From Mycobacterium sp. 236(2023) (GTDB lineage: Bacteria > Actinomycetota > Actinomycetes > Mycobacteriales > Mycobacteriaceae), in assembly GCF_029623955.1 (NCBI RefSeq), contig NZ_JARSBP010000002.1, positions 1,488,001-1,552,000 on the forward strand: a DNA stretch of 64,000 nucleotides, written 5' to 3'. This document shows, one piece after another, positions 51,870 to 60,066 of this stretch; the first letter of the stretch is position 1; each line of letters begins with the position of its first letter. The position numbers and the translations under genes were made by a program. Below the pieces are notes generated by a model. That model saw only the letters and a program-made list of their open reading frames with translations. It made no database searches and was not told the origin of the DNA.

Positions 51870-53003
51870 ATGGACTTCTCGGAGGTCGTGCTTTCCGATG
51901 AGGATCAGGCCTTCCACGCGGAGTTGCGTGAGTTCCTCGCCTCGGTGGTGACCGACGAGGTGATCCGGCGGGACCGCGAGACGGGCGAGAACTTCGACGA
52001 GGGCGTCCACCTGGCACTCGGCGCGGCGGGATATCTGGAACGTGACTGGCGCACCGAGGCCTACGGCGGATTCACGACCGTGCAGCGGCGGATCTGGGAG
52101 CTGGAGATCGGCCGGGCACACACCCCGTGGTTCCACTGGGGCACGACCGCGATGGTCGCCAGGGCAGTGGAGAAGTTCGGGTCGGAGGAGCTGAAAGACG
52201 AGGTCCTCGCACACGTGCTTGCCGGTCGGTACCGGTTGTGTCTGGGCTACACCGAACCCGAGGGCGGCTCGGACGTCGCGACGTGCAAGACGCGCGCGGT
52301 GCGCGACGGTGACGGCTGGATCATTAATGGCTCCAAGATGTTCACGTCGAACGCGCACAACGCCCAGTACGTCTTCCTGATCACCAACACCGACCCGACA
52401 GCGCCGAAACATCAGAGCCTGACGATGTTCCTGGTCCCGATGAATGCGTCCGGCGTCGAGGTGCAGCCGATCCGCACCGTCGACGGCGACCGCACCAACA
52501 TCACGTTCTACAGCGACGTCCGTATCGACGACCGCTACCGGATCGGTGACGTCAACGGTGGCTGGGCGGTGCTGCGTGAGGCGCTCAACGCCGAGCACGG
52601 CACCGTCGAACGCGATACGAGCGGACTGCACCGGCTCGCCGTCATGACCGAGCATGCGCTGCTGCTCGCCGATGAGGTGGACCGACTCGCGGGAACGGTC
52701 GACGTCGACGACGAGTCGGTGGCCTACCGCCTGGGCCGCGGCATCGCGCGGTTGGAGGCGGCGATGAGCGCGCCGGACATGTACGGGCGGGTGGCGATCG
52801 CGCAGACGCTGCGGGACATCACGCCGGACCTGATGGACATCACCGGTGCCGTGTCGGCGGTGCCGGATGGGCTCTCCGCCGAGTACCTGTTCCGGCTGGC
52901 TTCGCCCATGGGCATTTACGCGGGCACCCTCGACGTGTTCCGCAACATGATCGCCCAGCACGCGCTGGGCCTCGGCAAGCCGAATTACTCGCCGCCCCGC
53001 TAG
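51870..53003 (+). CDS. Acyl-CoA dehydrogenase
   Basis: A 377-residue FAD-dependent acyl-CoA dehydrogenase. ATG 51870 (MDFSEVVLSDEDQAFHAELR) is taken because GGGAGATG lies upstream and the length is right; ATG 51855 is possible. CLGYTEPEGGSDVATCKTRA is the FAD/substrate block, INGSKMFTSNAHNAQYVF follows. Near the C-terminus MGIYAGTLDVFRNMIAQHAL stands where classical enzymes have YEGT with the catalytic Glu; the Glu is absent, as in many mycobacterial dehydrogenases that work as heterotetramers with the Glu supplied elsewhere. It would desaturate the CoA ester of a pathway acid. Confidence 0.88.
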   Translation: MDFSEVVLSDEDQAFHAELREFLASVVTDEVIRRDRETGENFDEGVHLALGAAGYLERDWRTEAYGGFTTVQRRIWELEIGRAHTPWFHWGTTAMVARAVEKFGSEELKDEVLAHVLAGRYRLCLGYTEPEGGSDVATCKTRAVRDGDGWIINGSKMFTSNAHNAQYVFLITNTDPTAPKHQSLTMFLVPMNASGVEVQPIRTVDGDRTNITFYSDVRIDDRYRIGDVNGGWAVLREALNAEHGTVERDTSGLHRLAVMTEHALLLADEVDRLAGTVDVDDESVAYRLGRGIARLEAAMSAPDMYGRVAIAQTLRDITPDLMDITGAVSAVPDGLSAEYLFRLASPMGIYAGTLDVFRNMIAQHALGLGKPNYSPPR

Positions 53004-53064
53004 CGACGAGCGTGGGGGATATGTACGCGATGGACGCGTACGGCGTGCACAGGGCCCACGTTCG

Positions 53065-53997
53065 CTACAGCGCAGGGATCACCTGCGACGCCAACAGTTC
53101 CAGTGTCTGGTCCGAGGCACGGTCGTGGGTGAACAGCACGATCTGGCCGAAGCCCGCCTCGGCCAGCGCGCCCAACCGATCCACCATGAACGACGGCGTG
53201 CCGATCAAGCCGGTGTCATGCAGCCCGAATCCCTGGCCGCCGAAACGCTTTTCGGCCAGTGCGCGCACGGACTTCAGCAAAGAGTCATCCGGCGCCAACG
53301 CCATCACCGCCTCGATCGACAAGACGATGCTGTCGGGGTCGCGCCCGATCTCCTCGCAGAGCGACCGCAGGACGGCGATCTTCGGTTCGATCTGATCCAG
53401 TGCATAGGTCGGCACATTCCAGACGTCGGCGTAACGGGCTACCAGCGGCAGCGTGTACTTCTCACCGACACCCCCGACGACGATCGGCGGGCGCGGCTGC
53501 TGAACCGCGCCTGGCGCGACAGGCATGTCCGTGACCGTGAAGTGCTTGCCGGCGAAGTCGATCCGGCCGTCGGTGAAGGCCTGGTGCAGGATCTGCAGGG
53601 TCTCGCCGAGCTTCTCGGACCGTTGGGCGAACGTGCCCCACGGCAGTCCCGCGCGACGGTGCTCATCCTCGATGGAGCCGCTGCCGATGCCGAGACACAG
53701 GCGGCCGCCCGAGATCTGGTCCAGCGTGGTCGCCATCTTCGCCAGGGTGACTGGGTGGCGGAACTGGTTGCACAGCACCATGTGTCCGACCCGCAGCGTC
53801 TCGGTCCGGCTCAGCAGCGCCGTGGCCAGCGTCCAGGCCTCCATCGACGGATAGTCCGGCATGCCCGGCCCGTACAGGTGGTCGTATAGCCACAGCGAGT
53901 CGATCCCGAGCTCTTCGCAGCGTCGCGCGCGATGCAGGACCTCGGCGAACGAGAAACCCATCTGGGGGAGATAGACACCGATCTCCGGTCTGCCCAT
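53065..53997 (-). CDS. LLM-class F420-dependent oxidoreductase
   Basis: A 310-residue bacterial-luciferase-like (LLM) TIM-barrel protein. EIGVYLPQMGFSFAEVLHRA, IDSLWLYDHLYGPGMPDYPS, GHMVLCNQFRHPVTLAKMA and ISGGRLCLGIGSGSIEDEHR are typical of actinobacterial F420-dependent members. ATG 53997 follows AAGGTCA. It would use reduced F420 (or FMN) in a reduction or oxidation step. It is divergent from another LLM gene; a perfect short dyad lies between the two starts. Confidence 0.87.
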   Translation of the reverse strand: MGRPEIGVYLPQMGFSFAEVLHRARRCEELGIDSLWLYDHLYGPGMPDYPSMEAWTLATALLSRTETLRVGHMVLCNQFRHPVTLAKMATTLDQISGGRLCLGIGSGSIEDEHRRAGLPWGTFAQRSEKLGETLQILHQAFTDGRIDFAGKHFTVTDMPVAPGAVQQPRPPIVVGGVGEKYTLPLVARYADVWNVPTYALDQIEPKIAVLRSLCEEIGRDPDSIVLSIEAVMALAPDDSLLKSVRALAEKRFGGQGFGLHDTGLIGTPSFMVDRLGALAEAGFGQIVLFTHDRASDQTLELLASQVIPAL

Positions 53998-54046
53998 CGG
54001 TGACCTTTCTGCTGCTGTACATTCTGCCGCCTGCATGGTAACGACA

Positions 54047-54063
54047 TTCTCTGAAGTAGAGAA
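54047..54063. promoter_or_regulatory. Inverted repeat TTCTCT-N5-AGAGAA between two LLM genes
   Basis: A perfect six-base dyad with a five-base spacer in the 96-base divergent intergenic region, 31 bases before the rightward gene. A degenerate relative of the regional motif (GTACA-N14-TGGTAA, 54017-54041) is also present but does not keep the symmetry. Operator function is inferred from position only. Confidence 0.4.
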
Positions 54064-54093
54064 GATGATTCTGATTCGACCCGGAGGCGGCCC

Positions 54094-55014
54094 ATGCAGT
54101 TCGCGATCACCCATCCGATGCACAGCCATCCCTACAATCCCGAGCTGGTGACGGGTGCCGGCATCGCGAAGACGGCTGTCGCCGCCGAGAAGGCGGGCTT
54201 CGGCGGGTTCGGATTCACCGACCATCCCGCGCCGACGCAACGCTGGCTTGAGGCCGGCGGACACGACGCCCTCGACCCGTTCGTCGCGATGGGTTTCGCC
54301 GCGGCGCACACGTCGACGCTGCGCCTGATCCCGAATATCGTCGTGCTGCCGTACCGCAATCCGTTCGTCGTCGCCAAGGCCGGTGCGACGCTCGACCTGA
54401 TCTCCGACGGCCGATTCACCCTTGCCGTCGGTGTGGGCTATCTGAAGCGTGAATTCGCCGCCCTCGGAGTCGATTTCGACGAGCGTGCGACCCTGTTCGA
54501 GGAGGCGCTGCAGGTGATCCGCAACGTGTGGACGACCGATGATCTGAGCTTCGAGGGCACGCATTTCAGCGCCAGGGGCATCACCGCCCATCCCAAGCCG
54601 GTCAGCACCCCGCACCCGCCGATCTGGGTGGGCGGCAACACGTCCGCGGCACGCACCAGGGTCGCGAAGTATGCGCAGGGGTGGTGCCCGTTCCGCGCGC
54701 CGGCGGTGCTGGCGCAGACCGCGCGGACGGCGGCTCTGGAAACCGTCGACCACCTGAAGGCCGGTGTCGACGATCTGCGTCGTCGCCTCGCGGCCGAGGG
54801 ACGCGATCCCCACGGCGTCGACGTCACGTTCACCAACGATGCAGGCGGTAGTCCGGGCGCCGACGACTTCAATCCCGACCAGTTCGTCGCCGGCGCAAAG
54901 GAACTGGAGCAGGCAGGCGTGACCTGGATTCAGGTGACGGTGCCGGGGGACAGCCTCAGCCACGCCGTCGAGACGATCGAGAAGTTCGGCGAGACGGTCA
55001 TCGCCCAGTACTGA
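54094..55014 (+). CDS. LLM-class F420-dependent oxidoreductase
   Basis: A 306-residue LLM protein of the 'probable F420-dependent oxidoreductase' subgroup found in mycobacteria and Rhodococcus. FGFTDHPAPTQRWLEAGGHD, LDPFVAMGFAAAHTSTLRLI, NPFVVAKAGATLDLISDGRF and VGVGYLKREFAALGVDFDER are the family blocks, and PPIWVGGNTSAARTRVAKYA is the phosphate-binding region. ATG 54094 follows GGAGGCGG. It overlaps the convergent TetR regulator 3 gene by 17 bases. Confidence 0.88.
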   Translation: MQFAITHPMHSHPYNPELVTGAGIAKTAVAAEKAGFGGFGFTDHPAPTQRWLEAGGHDALDPFVAMGFAAAHTSTLRLIPNIVVLPYRNPFVVAKAGATLDLISDGRFTLAVGVGYLKREFAALGVDFDERATLFEEALQVIRNVWTTDDLSFEGTHFSARGITAHPKPVSTPHPPIWVGGNTSAARTRVAKYAQGWCPFRAPAVLAQTARTAALETVDHLKAGVDDLRRRLAAEGRDPHGVDVTFTNDAGGSPGADDFNPDQFVAGAKELEQAGVTWIQVTVPGDSLSHAVETIEKFGETVIAQY

Positions 55015-55600
55015 GAGCGGGGCTCACCCAGCGGTGCAGGAAGGCCCGCAGCGCGTCGCCGTCGCGCGGCGGCTCGGGAGGAGCGACCACCATCGACTGG
55101 ATGATCCGGAGCAGAAACTCGGTCAGCTCGTCGATGTCGTCGTCGCCGTAGCCGAGGCCTTCCCAGTCGACCCGGCTGTGCCGCAGGATGACGCGACAGC
55201 GGGCGATCACCGGCGGGGCGAGCATCCGGCGGCTGAACTGGTTGGTGCGGTCGTTCTCCAGGAGAAGGGTCAGTAGCGGTTCGTCGGGAAGGCGTTCGAC
55301 GATGAAGGCCACGACCTCCACGAGTTGGCCGGCGACGTCGTTGATGTCGGCGGTGATCGCCTCGATCCGGGCGACGAAACCGTTGAGGGCGACTTCGGCT
55401 GCGGCGGTGAACAAGTCCTCCGTCGTCGCGAAGTAGCGGTAGACGGTCCTGCGGGTGATTCCGAGAGATTCGGCGACATCGGACAGGCTGGTCTGTGCCG
55501 GACCCTGACGTTCGATGCGTGACAGTGCGGCATCGACGATGCGCTTACGCGCCTCGTCGTCATCAAGCGGCGGCGACCCTGCCCACCCTTTGCGGCCCAT
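54998..55600 (-). CDS. TetR-family regulator 3
   Basis: A 200-residue TetR repressor. The DNA-binding part reads RKRIVDAALSRIERQGPAQT, SLSDVAESLGITRRTVYRYF; the C-terminal helical domain ends in FLHRWVSPALSTGR. Its recognition helix (ITRRTVYRYFATTEDL) differs from regulators 1 and 2, so it is not a close paralogue. It is divergent from the metal-dependent hydrolase gene, and dyads with TTACA/TGTAA halves lie between them, so autoregulation and control of the hydrolase/membrane-protein pair is likely. Confidence 0.88.
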   Translation of the reverse strand: MGRKGWAGSPPLDDDEARKRIVDAALSRIERQGPAQTSLSDVAESLGITRRTVYRYFATTEDLFTAAAEVALNGFVARIEAITADINDVAGQLVEVVAFIVERLPDEPLLTLLLENDRTNQFSRRMLAPPVIARCRVILRHSRVDWEGLGYGDDDIDELTEFLLRIIQSMVVAPPEPPRDGDALRAFLHRWVSPALSTGR

Positions 55601-55632
55601 GGCGATTGACTCCTCTGCTGCCTCCGGGTAAT

Positions 55633-55670
55633 CATTACAGAAGATACACCTGATGTAACAGTGTGTAATG
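55633..55670. promoter_or_regulatory. TTACA-N14-TGTAA operator in TetR 3 divergon
   Basis: TTACA (55635-55639), 14 bases, TGTAA (55654-55658) keeps exactly the half-site and spacing of the regional motif. A second, longer dyad pairs CATTACA (55633-55639) with TGTAATG (55664-55670). Overlapping dyads may allow two regulators to compete or two dimers to bind side by side. Confidence 0.6.
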
Positions 55671-55689
55671 TGTACGGAGGTGCGTGTCC

Positions 55690-56601
55690 ATGACGGACCT
55701 TGAGGTGCGTCGCCCGCGATTCGACTTCACCGGCGATGTTCCGTGGCAGTGGAATCCTCAGAACCCGGGTTTCTCGTTCTTCATGAACGCGACCTCGATC
55801 ATCGCGGTCTGCTTCGAGCAGATGATCGTCGCAGCGGTGACCGAAGCGATACCGCTGATCACCGATCCCGCCGTCGCCGACGAGGCGACCGCGTTCCTGC
55901 GGCAGGAGGCCCAGCACTCGGCCAGTCACCGAAAACACGTCAATGCCCTCATCGCCCACTATCCGAGGCTGCAACACACCTTCGACGCGGCGATGGCGGA
56001 GTTCGACGAGCTGACTGCGACGACGTCGCTCGAGTACCGGCTCGCCTACATCGCCGACCTGGAGGCCACCTTCACCCCGACGTTCAAGCTCATGCTCGAC
56101 AACGAGGCCGCGTTGTTCCGGCCGGGCGACGAACGGGTCGCGTCACTGTTCCTGTGGCACTTTGTGGAGGAGGTCGAGCACCGCAGTTCGGCGCTCGTGA
56201 TCTACGACGCGGTCGTCGGAAAGCCTTGGTACCGACTGCACATGGTCCCTGCGGTGGTTCGCCACCTGCTCACGGTGATCGCCGTGATCGCCGACGGCGT
56301 CAACGCGCACGTCCCTGAGCGGGAGCGTCAGATCGACGCCCGCACGATCCTTCCGCTGCACGGACTGCGGACGACGTTGCGGCACAGGCTGACCCGCAAC
56401 ACCGTGGCCCAGCCGCCGGCCTTCGCCGCGGTTCCCCGCAAAGAGAAGCTCCGCGCCGGTGTCCGGATCCTGTTGAGCCAGACGCCGATGCACGACCCCG
56501 CCGCCGAGCCGCTGCCGGAGTTCGCCGACGAGTGGTTCGCGCGGTGGGACCGGGGCGAGGACGTCACCCGCTGGTATTCGTCAGAACAGATCAGGAGATA
56601 G
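55690..56601 (+). CDS. Predicted metal-dependent hydrolase (PF10118 type)
   Basis: A 303-residue helical protein. ATG 55690 follows ACGGAGG at nine bases (GTG 55684 is closer than usual). The likely di-metal site is formed by repeated acidic/His motifs: VCFEQM, FLRQEAQHSASH and LFLWHFVEEVEHRS, an ExxH arrangement like ferritin-type diiron proteins, which is the pattern of the family annotated as predicted metal-dependent hydrolase. In mycobacteria these genes often accompany lipid-modifying oxygenases. It is followed by a membrane-protein gene after six bases. Confidence 0.78.
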   Translation: MTDLEVRRPRFDFTGDVPWQWNPQNPGFSFFMNATSIIAVCFEQMIVAAVTEAIPLITDPAVADEATAFLRQEAQHSASHRKHVNALIAHYPRLQHTFDAAMAEFDELTATTSLEYRLAYIADLEATFTPTFKLMLDNEAALFRPGDERVASLFLWHFVEEVEHRSSALVIYDAVVGKPWYRLHMVPAVVRHLLTVIAVIADGVNAHVPERERQIDARTILPLHGLRTTLRHRLTRNTVAQPPAFAAVPRKEKLRAGVRILLSQTPMHDPAAEPLPEFADEWFARWDRGEDVTRWYSSEQIRR

Positions 56602-56607
56602 CAGACG

Positions 56608-57711
56608 ATGGCCACCCAGTGCACCGAGACCTTCGACAAGTTCGCGACAGCGCTCGGCGACTTCGGTTGCCGCGGCGCAGAACCCGTCGTGCACATCCGC
56701 AATCCGCTGGGCCTGTCGAACTGGACGCTGCCGGTGATCGAGCTCCTCATGGTCGCCGTCGCGGTCGCCGCCCTCGTGCACGCCGTCCGCAGGCTGCGCC
56801 GCGACGGTGACCCGGTCAACCTCGCGCTGTGGTGTGCGACCGTCATCTACCTGTTCGTCATCGAGATCCCGCTGTACTTCCCGAACGTCTTCGGCATCGA
56901 GGACATGCTCGGAGTCGTATTCGCGCACAACGTGTTCACCGTGGAGTTCCTGTTCGACCGGTTGCCGCTCTACATCGTCGCGCTGTACCCCGCGGTCGTC
57001 ACGCTGGCCTACGAGGTGGTGCGTTCCCTCGGGGTATTCCGCGATCGCGGCCCACTGATCGGCGCGCTGTGCGTCGGCTTCGTCCACCACTGCTTCTACG
57101 AGGTCTTCGATCAGCTCGGGCCGCAGCTTCGCTGGTGGGCATGGAACACCGACAACGCTGTGAACAGCCCCATGCTCGCGTCCGTTCCGATGACGAGCAT
57201 GTTCATCTTCGCCACACTCGGGCCGAGCGTCGTGACGGTATTGGTCCTGTTCCTGGTGCGGGGGCGGCAGTCGGGCCGCGTGTGGCGCACCGTCCTGGCG
57301 GGGGTGCTGACACCGCTCGGCCTGGTGGTGTTCAGCGTCCCGACGACGGTCTTCGGTGGCGACAACCCGAACATCACGGCGCAGGCGGTGCTGTTCTCGA
57401 TCGAGATCGCGGTGATCGCCGTCGTCGGGCTGGTCACGCTGTCGCGCCAATGGTGGGACATTCGTTCGGGGAACACCGAAGCGGCGGAACCGAATTCGTT
57501 CGTCCGCACGTTCGGTGCGCTGTATCTCGCGGTGCTGGCATTCCTGTGGGCCGCCGCGCTGCCCGACTACGTCGGCGCCGTCGACGGTGTCACCGCGGAC
57601 GGTACGCCGGCCGGCAGCCTTCTCTACGCAACGGTGAGTTTCCTCGGCGCCGCCACGTGCGTCGCCGCCGTTGTGACGGCGAGACGCACGGCGCCGGCTA
57701 CGAGACCCTGA
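56608..57711 (+). CDS. Multi-pass membrane protein of unknown function
   Basis: A 367-residue protein with about nine hydrophobic helices, starting near residues 42, 73, 101, 122, 151, 190, 225, 255 and 295. The N-terminus is hydrophilic with two cysteines (C5, C21). A histidine/acid-rich loop GFVHHCFYEVFDQLGPQLRW and WWAWNTDN lie between helices, as in membrane enzymes such as carotenoid-type or DUF7802-like proteins, but I do not recognise a family with confidence. It is coupled to the metal-dependent hydrolase gene and overlaps the convergent dehydrogenase gene by 14 bases. Confidence 0.65.
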   Translation: MATQCTETFDKFATALGDFGCRGAEPVVHIRNPLGLSNWTLPVIELLMVAVAVAALVHAVRRLRRDGDPVNLALWCATVIYLFVIEIPLYFPNVFGIEDMLGVVFAHNVFTVEFLFDRLPLYIVALYPAVVTLAYEVVRSLGVFRDRGPLIGALCVGFVHHCFYEVFDQLGPQLRWWAWNTDNAVNSPMLASVPMTSMFIFATLGPSVVTVLVLFLVRGRQSGRVWRTVLAGVLTPLGLVVFSVPTTVFGGDNPNITAQAVLFSIEIAVIAVVGLVTLSRQWWDIRSGNTEAAEPNSFVRTFGALYLAVLAFLWAAALPDYVGAVDGVTADGTPAGSLLYATVSFLGAATCVAAVVTARRTAPATRP

Positions 57712-58711
57712 CCAACGTCTTGCCGATGTTGGCGCCGGTGAACAAACCATTGAGGGCGTCCACGCAGGATTCGATGCCCTCGAAGATGTGTTCGCGGTGC
57801 GTCAGGAGGCCCTGCTCCTCCCAGCCGCGCAGCGCGGCGAAGGCCTCGTCGAAGCGCCCCCATTCGTCGAGGGCGTTGAACCCTTGCATCCGTGCGGTTT
57901 TCGCGAGCAGGTTGACGTAGTTCGACGGTCCGGGGTGCTCGCCGGTCAGGTAGCTCGAGATCACACCGCACAGCACCACGCGGGCTTTGTGTGCCAGCCG
58001 GCCGAGCACCGCATCGAGAATCGGACCGCCGACGTTGTCGAAGTAGACGTTGACCCCTTGGGGGCAATGCTTTTTCAGCGCGGCGGGCACATCGTCATTG
58101 CGGTAGTCGATGCATGCGTCGAACCCGAAATCCTCGACCACGGCCCGGCATTTGTGCGGGCCGCCGGCGATGCCCACCACCCTCGCACCGGCGATTTTGG
58201 CGATCTGCCCGGCCACTGAACCGGTGGCGCCCGCGGCGGCCGACACAACGACTGTCTCACCCGGTTGAGGTTGGCCGATGCCCGCCATGCCGAAGTATGC
58301 GGTAGCGCCCGTCGGACCGTAGATCGACATGACGGCCAGCTGGTCGACCTCGGCACCGGGGCCGGGAACCGGGGTCGTGAACAGATCGTCACGGACGATG
58401 GTGTACTCCTGGAACCCGGTCAGCGTGGTCACGATGTCGCCGACAGCGTAAGCATCGCAACGGGATTCGACGATCTCTCCGATCCCGGCGGCTCGGATGA
58501 CCTCGCCGAGCTGGACCGGCGGCAGGTAGCTGGGCTGGTCGTCGAGCCAGGTCCGCACCGCGGCGTCCATCCCGACGTATGTGGTGCGCACCAGCGCCTC
58601 CCCGTCGGCCGGTTCGGGTGCGGACGCCTCCACCAGCTCGGTGTCGTCGGGCGCGACCAGCCCGTCGGGGCGGCGGCGTAACACGATCTGGCGGTTCGTC
58701 AGCGTCGACAC
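57698..58711 (-). CDS. NADP-dependent MDR oxidoreductase (2-alkenal/prostaglandin reductase-like)
   Basis: A 337-residue zinc-free medium-chain reductase. NRQIVLRRRPDGLVAPDDTE at the start and YGPTGATAYFGMAGIGQPQP, VVVSAAAGATGSVAGQIAKI (AxxGxxG cofactor site), GFDACIDYRNDD and VYFDNVGGPILDAVL are hallmarks of the leukotriene B4 12-hydroxydehydrogenase/curcumin reductase group. These reduce the C=C bond of enones with NADPH. It is the last gene of a four-gene leftward unit headed by the FadE5-type dehydrogenase. Confidence 0.88.
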   Translation of the reverse strand: MSTLTNRQIVLRRRPDGLVAPDDTELVEASAPEPADGEALVRTTYVGMDAAVRTWLDDQPSYLPPVQLGEVIRAAGIGEIVESRCDAYAVGDIVTTLTGFQEYTIVRDDLFTTPVPGPGAEVDQLAVMSIYGPTGATAYFGMAGIGQPQPGETVVVSAAAGATGSVAGQIAKIAGARVVGIAGGPHKCRAVVEDFGFDACIDYRNDDVPAALKKHCPQGVNVYFDNVGGPILDAVLGRLAHKARVVLCGVISSYLTGEHPGPSNYVNLLAKTARMQGFNALDEWGRFDEAFAALRGWEEQGLLTHREHIFEGIESCVDALNGLFTGANIGKTLVRVS

Positions 58712-58755
58712 GAGCAGAACCTACCGAAGCTGCGGCCCCACCGGAACGCAATCCG

Positions 58756-59550
58756 TCACAGACGCCACAACGCTTCCTGCGTCGTCGACGCGACCAGTGT
58801 GCCCGCCGCGTCGTACACCGATCCCTGCACCAGGCCCCGGGAGTCGCCGACATTGAGCTGACGCACGTCGTAGCGATGCCACTCCCGCGGGGCGAACGGG
58901 CGATGGAACCACACCGAGTGATCCAGGCTGGCCGCGTAGGCGGTGCCCTCCTCGAGCGGCGTTCCGCTCGGCCGTGCCACCGGTACCGGCCCGAAGTCGG
59001 ACATGAAGGTCAGCGCGCACGCGCGGATGAGGGGGTCGTCCTCGATCTCGTCGCGGGTGCGGATCCAGAACGGCGGCACCGCGAACACCGAGTCGTCCTC
59101 GGGCCGGGTCCGGATCTCGAACCGTGAGGCATAGCCGAACTCGACCCACTTCTCTTTGGCCTCGGCGAATTCCAGTGACGGCGGCGCGCTCGGGTATTCG
59201 TCGGCGCCGGGCTCGGCGGTGTGGAACGACGCGATCATCTCCAGGATCACCGCCCCCTGCTGGAGCGCAGTGACGCGGCGGGTGTCGAACGACCGTCCGT
59301 CCCGGGTGCGTTTGACGTGCAATTCGACGTCGACGCCGTACTGTCCGCCTCGAACGAAGTACAGGTGTAGCGACTGCGGCAGCTTCCCCGCATCGACGGT
59401 GGCGCCCGCTGCGGCCAGCGACTGCGCGGCGATCAGGCCGCCGAACAACCTCGGGACCGGGCCCACCGAAGGCGGCGACGTCACGAACACGTCGTCGTGG
59501 CGCTCGAACTGCATCAGCTGCGCGATCCAGCTCTGGTGGACATCGCTCAC
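58756..59550 (-). CDS. Acyl-CoA thioesterase II (TesB-like)
   Basis: A 264-residue double-hotdog acyl-CoA thioesterase. RLFGGLIAAQSLAAAGATVD, LHLYFVRGG and SFDTRRVTALQQGAVILEMI are first-half blocks; SLDHSVWFHRPF near residues 206-217 carries the catalytic Asp, and STTQEALWR the catalytic Gln. Unlike the TesB-like protein at the left end of the window it retains the canonical LDHS. GTG start. It releases acids from CoA, probably for overflow control in the same unit as the acyl-CoA dehydrogenase. Confidence 0.88.
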   Translation of the reverse strand: MSDVHQSWIAQLMQFERHDDVFVTSPPSVGPVPRLFGGLIAAQSLAAAGATVDAGKLPQSLHLYFVRGGQYGVDVELHVKRTRDGRSFDTRRVTALQQGAVILEMIASFHTAEPGADEYPSAPPSLEFAEAKEKWVEFGYASRFEIRTRPEDDSVFAVPPFWIRTRDEIEDDPLIRACALTFMSDFGPVPVARPSGTPLEEGTAYAASLDHSVWFHRPFAPREWHRYDVRQLNVGDSRGLVQGSVYDAAGTLVASTTQEALWRL

Positions 59551-59562
59551 AAGGAGCCGACC

Positions 59563-60051
59563 CTAGCGGGCCGCGAAATACTTCTCCCCGTCGGTGGCCG
59601 CGCGGCCGAAACCCGCCTTCAGCAACGGGGCGAGGACCTTGAACGGCAGCGTCAGCGCGCCGACCGGTTCGATGGCCACCAACCAGGTGAATCGTGTTCC
59701 GGTGCCCTCGGGTGCGATCCGGTAGTCCTCGGCGAAGCGCCGGAACAGCGGGACGTTGGCCTCGGTGGCGAAGAAGGCGTACCCGGACCCTTCCGTCCAC
59801 TCGAAGAACTGCTCACGCACCAGGGCCGGTCCGGTGCCCACCTCCCGGGTCGTGCCGACCCCGAACGGCCGGGGGGACGTCCACGTGAGGGATCCGACCG
59901 TGCCGCCCCACGCGGACAGCGACTCGTCCGATTGCAGTGACTCCCATACCTCGGCGGGGGTCGCGTCGAAGTGCTTCACGTACCGGAACACGTGCGGAGC
60001 GGTGGTGAAGAAGCCGGCGTCGGCGGGCTTCAGGGCGAACCAGCGGGCCAT
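59563..60051 (-). CDS. SRPBCC-family protein
   Basis: A 162-residue SRPBCC/START-like protein. RYVKHFDATPAEVWESLQSD is the N-terminal strand-helix, followed by GVGTTREVGTGPALVREQFF and YRIAPEGTGTRFTWLVAIEP; the C-terminal helix ends in KAGFGRAATDGEKYFAAR. It is placed between the FadE5-type and thioesterase genes with short gaps (15 and 12 bases), so it is part of that operon. A role in binding a hydrophobic or polyaromatic ligand is inferred. Confidence 0.78.
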   Translation of the reverse strand: MARWFALKPADAGFFTTAPHVFRYVKHFDATPAEVWESLQSDESLSAWGGTVGSLTWTSPRPFGVGTTREVGTGPALVREQFFEWTEGSGYAFFATEANVPLFRRFAEDYRIAPEGTGTRFTWLVAIEPVGALTLPFKVLAPLLKAGFGRAATDGEKYFAAR

Positions 60052-60066
60052 ACGGCCAAGCTTGGA

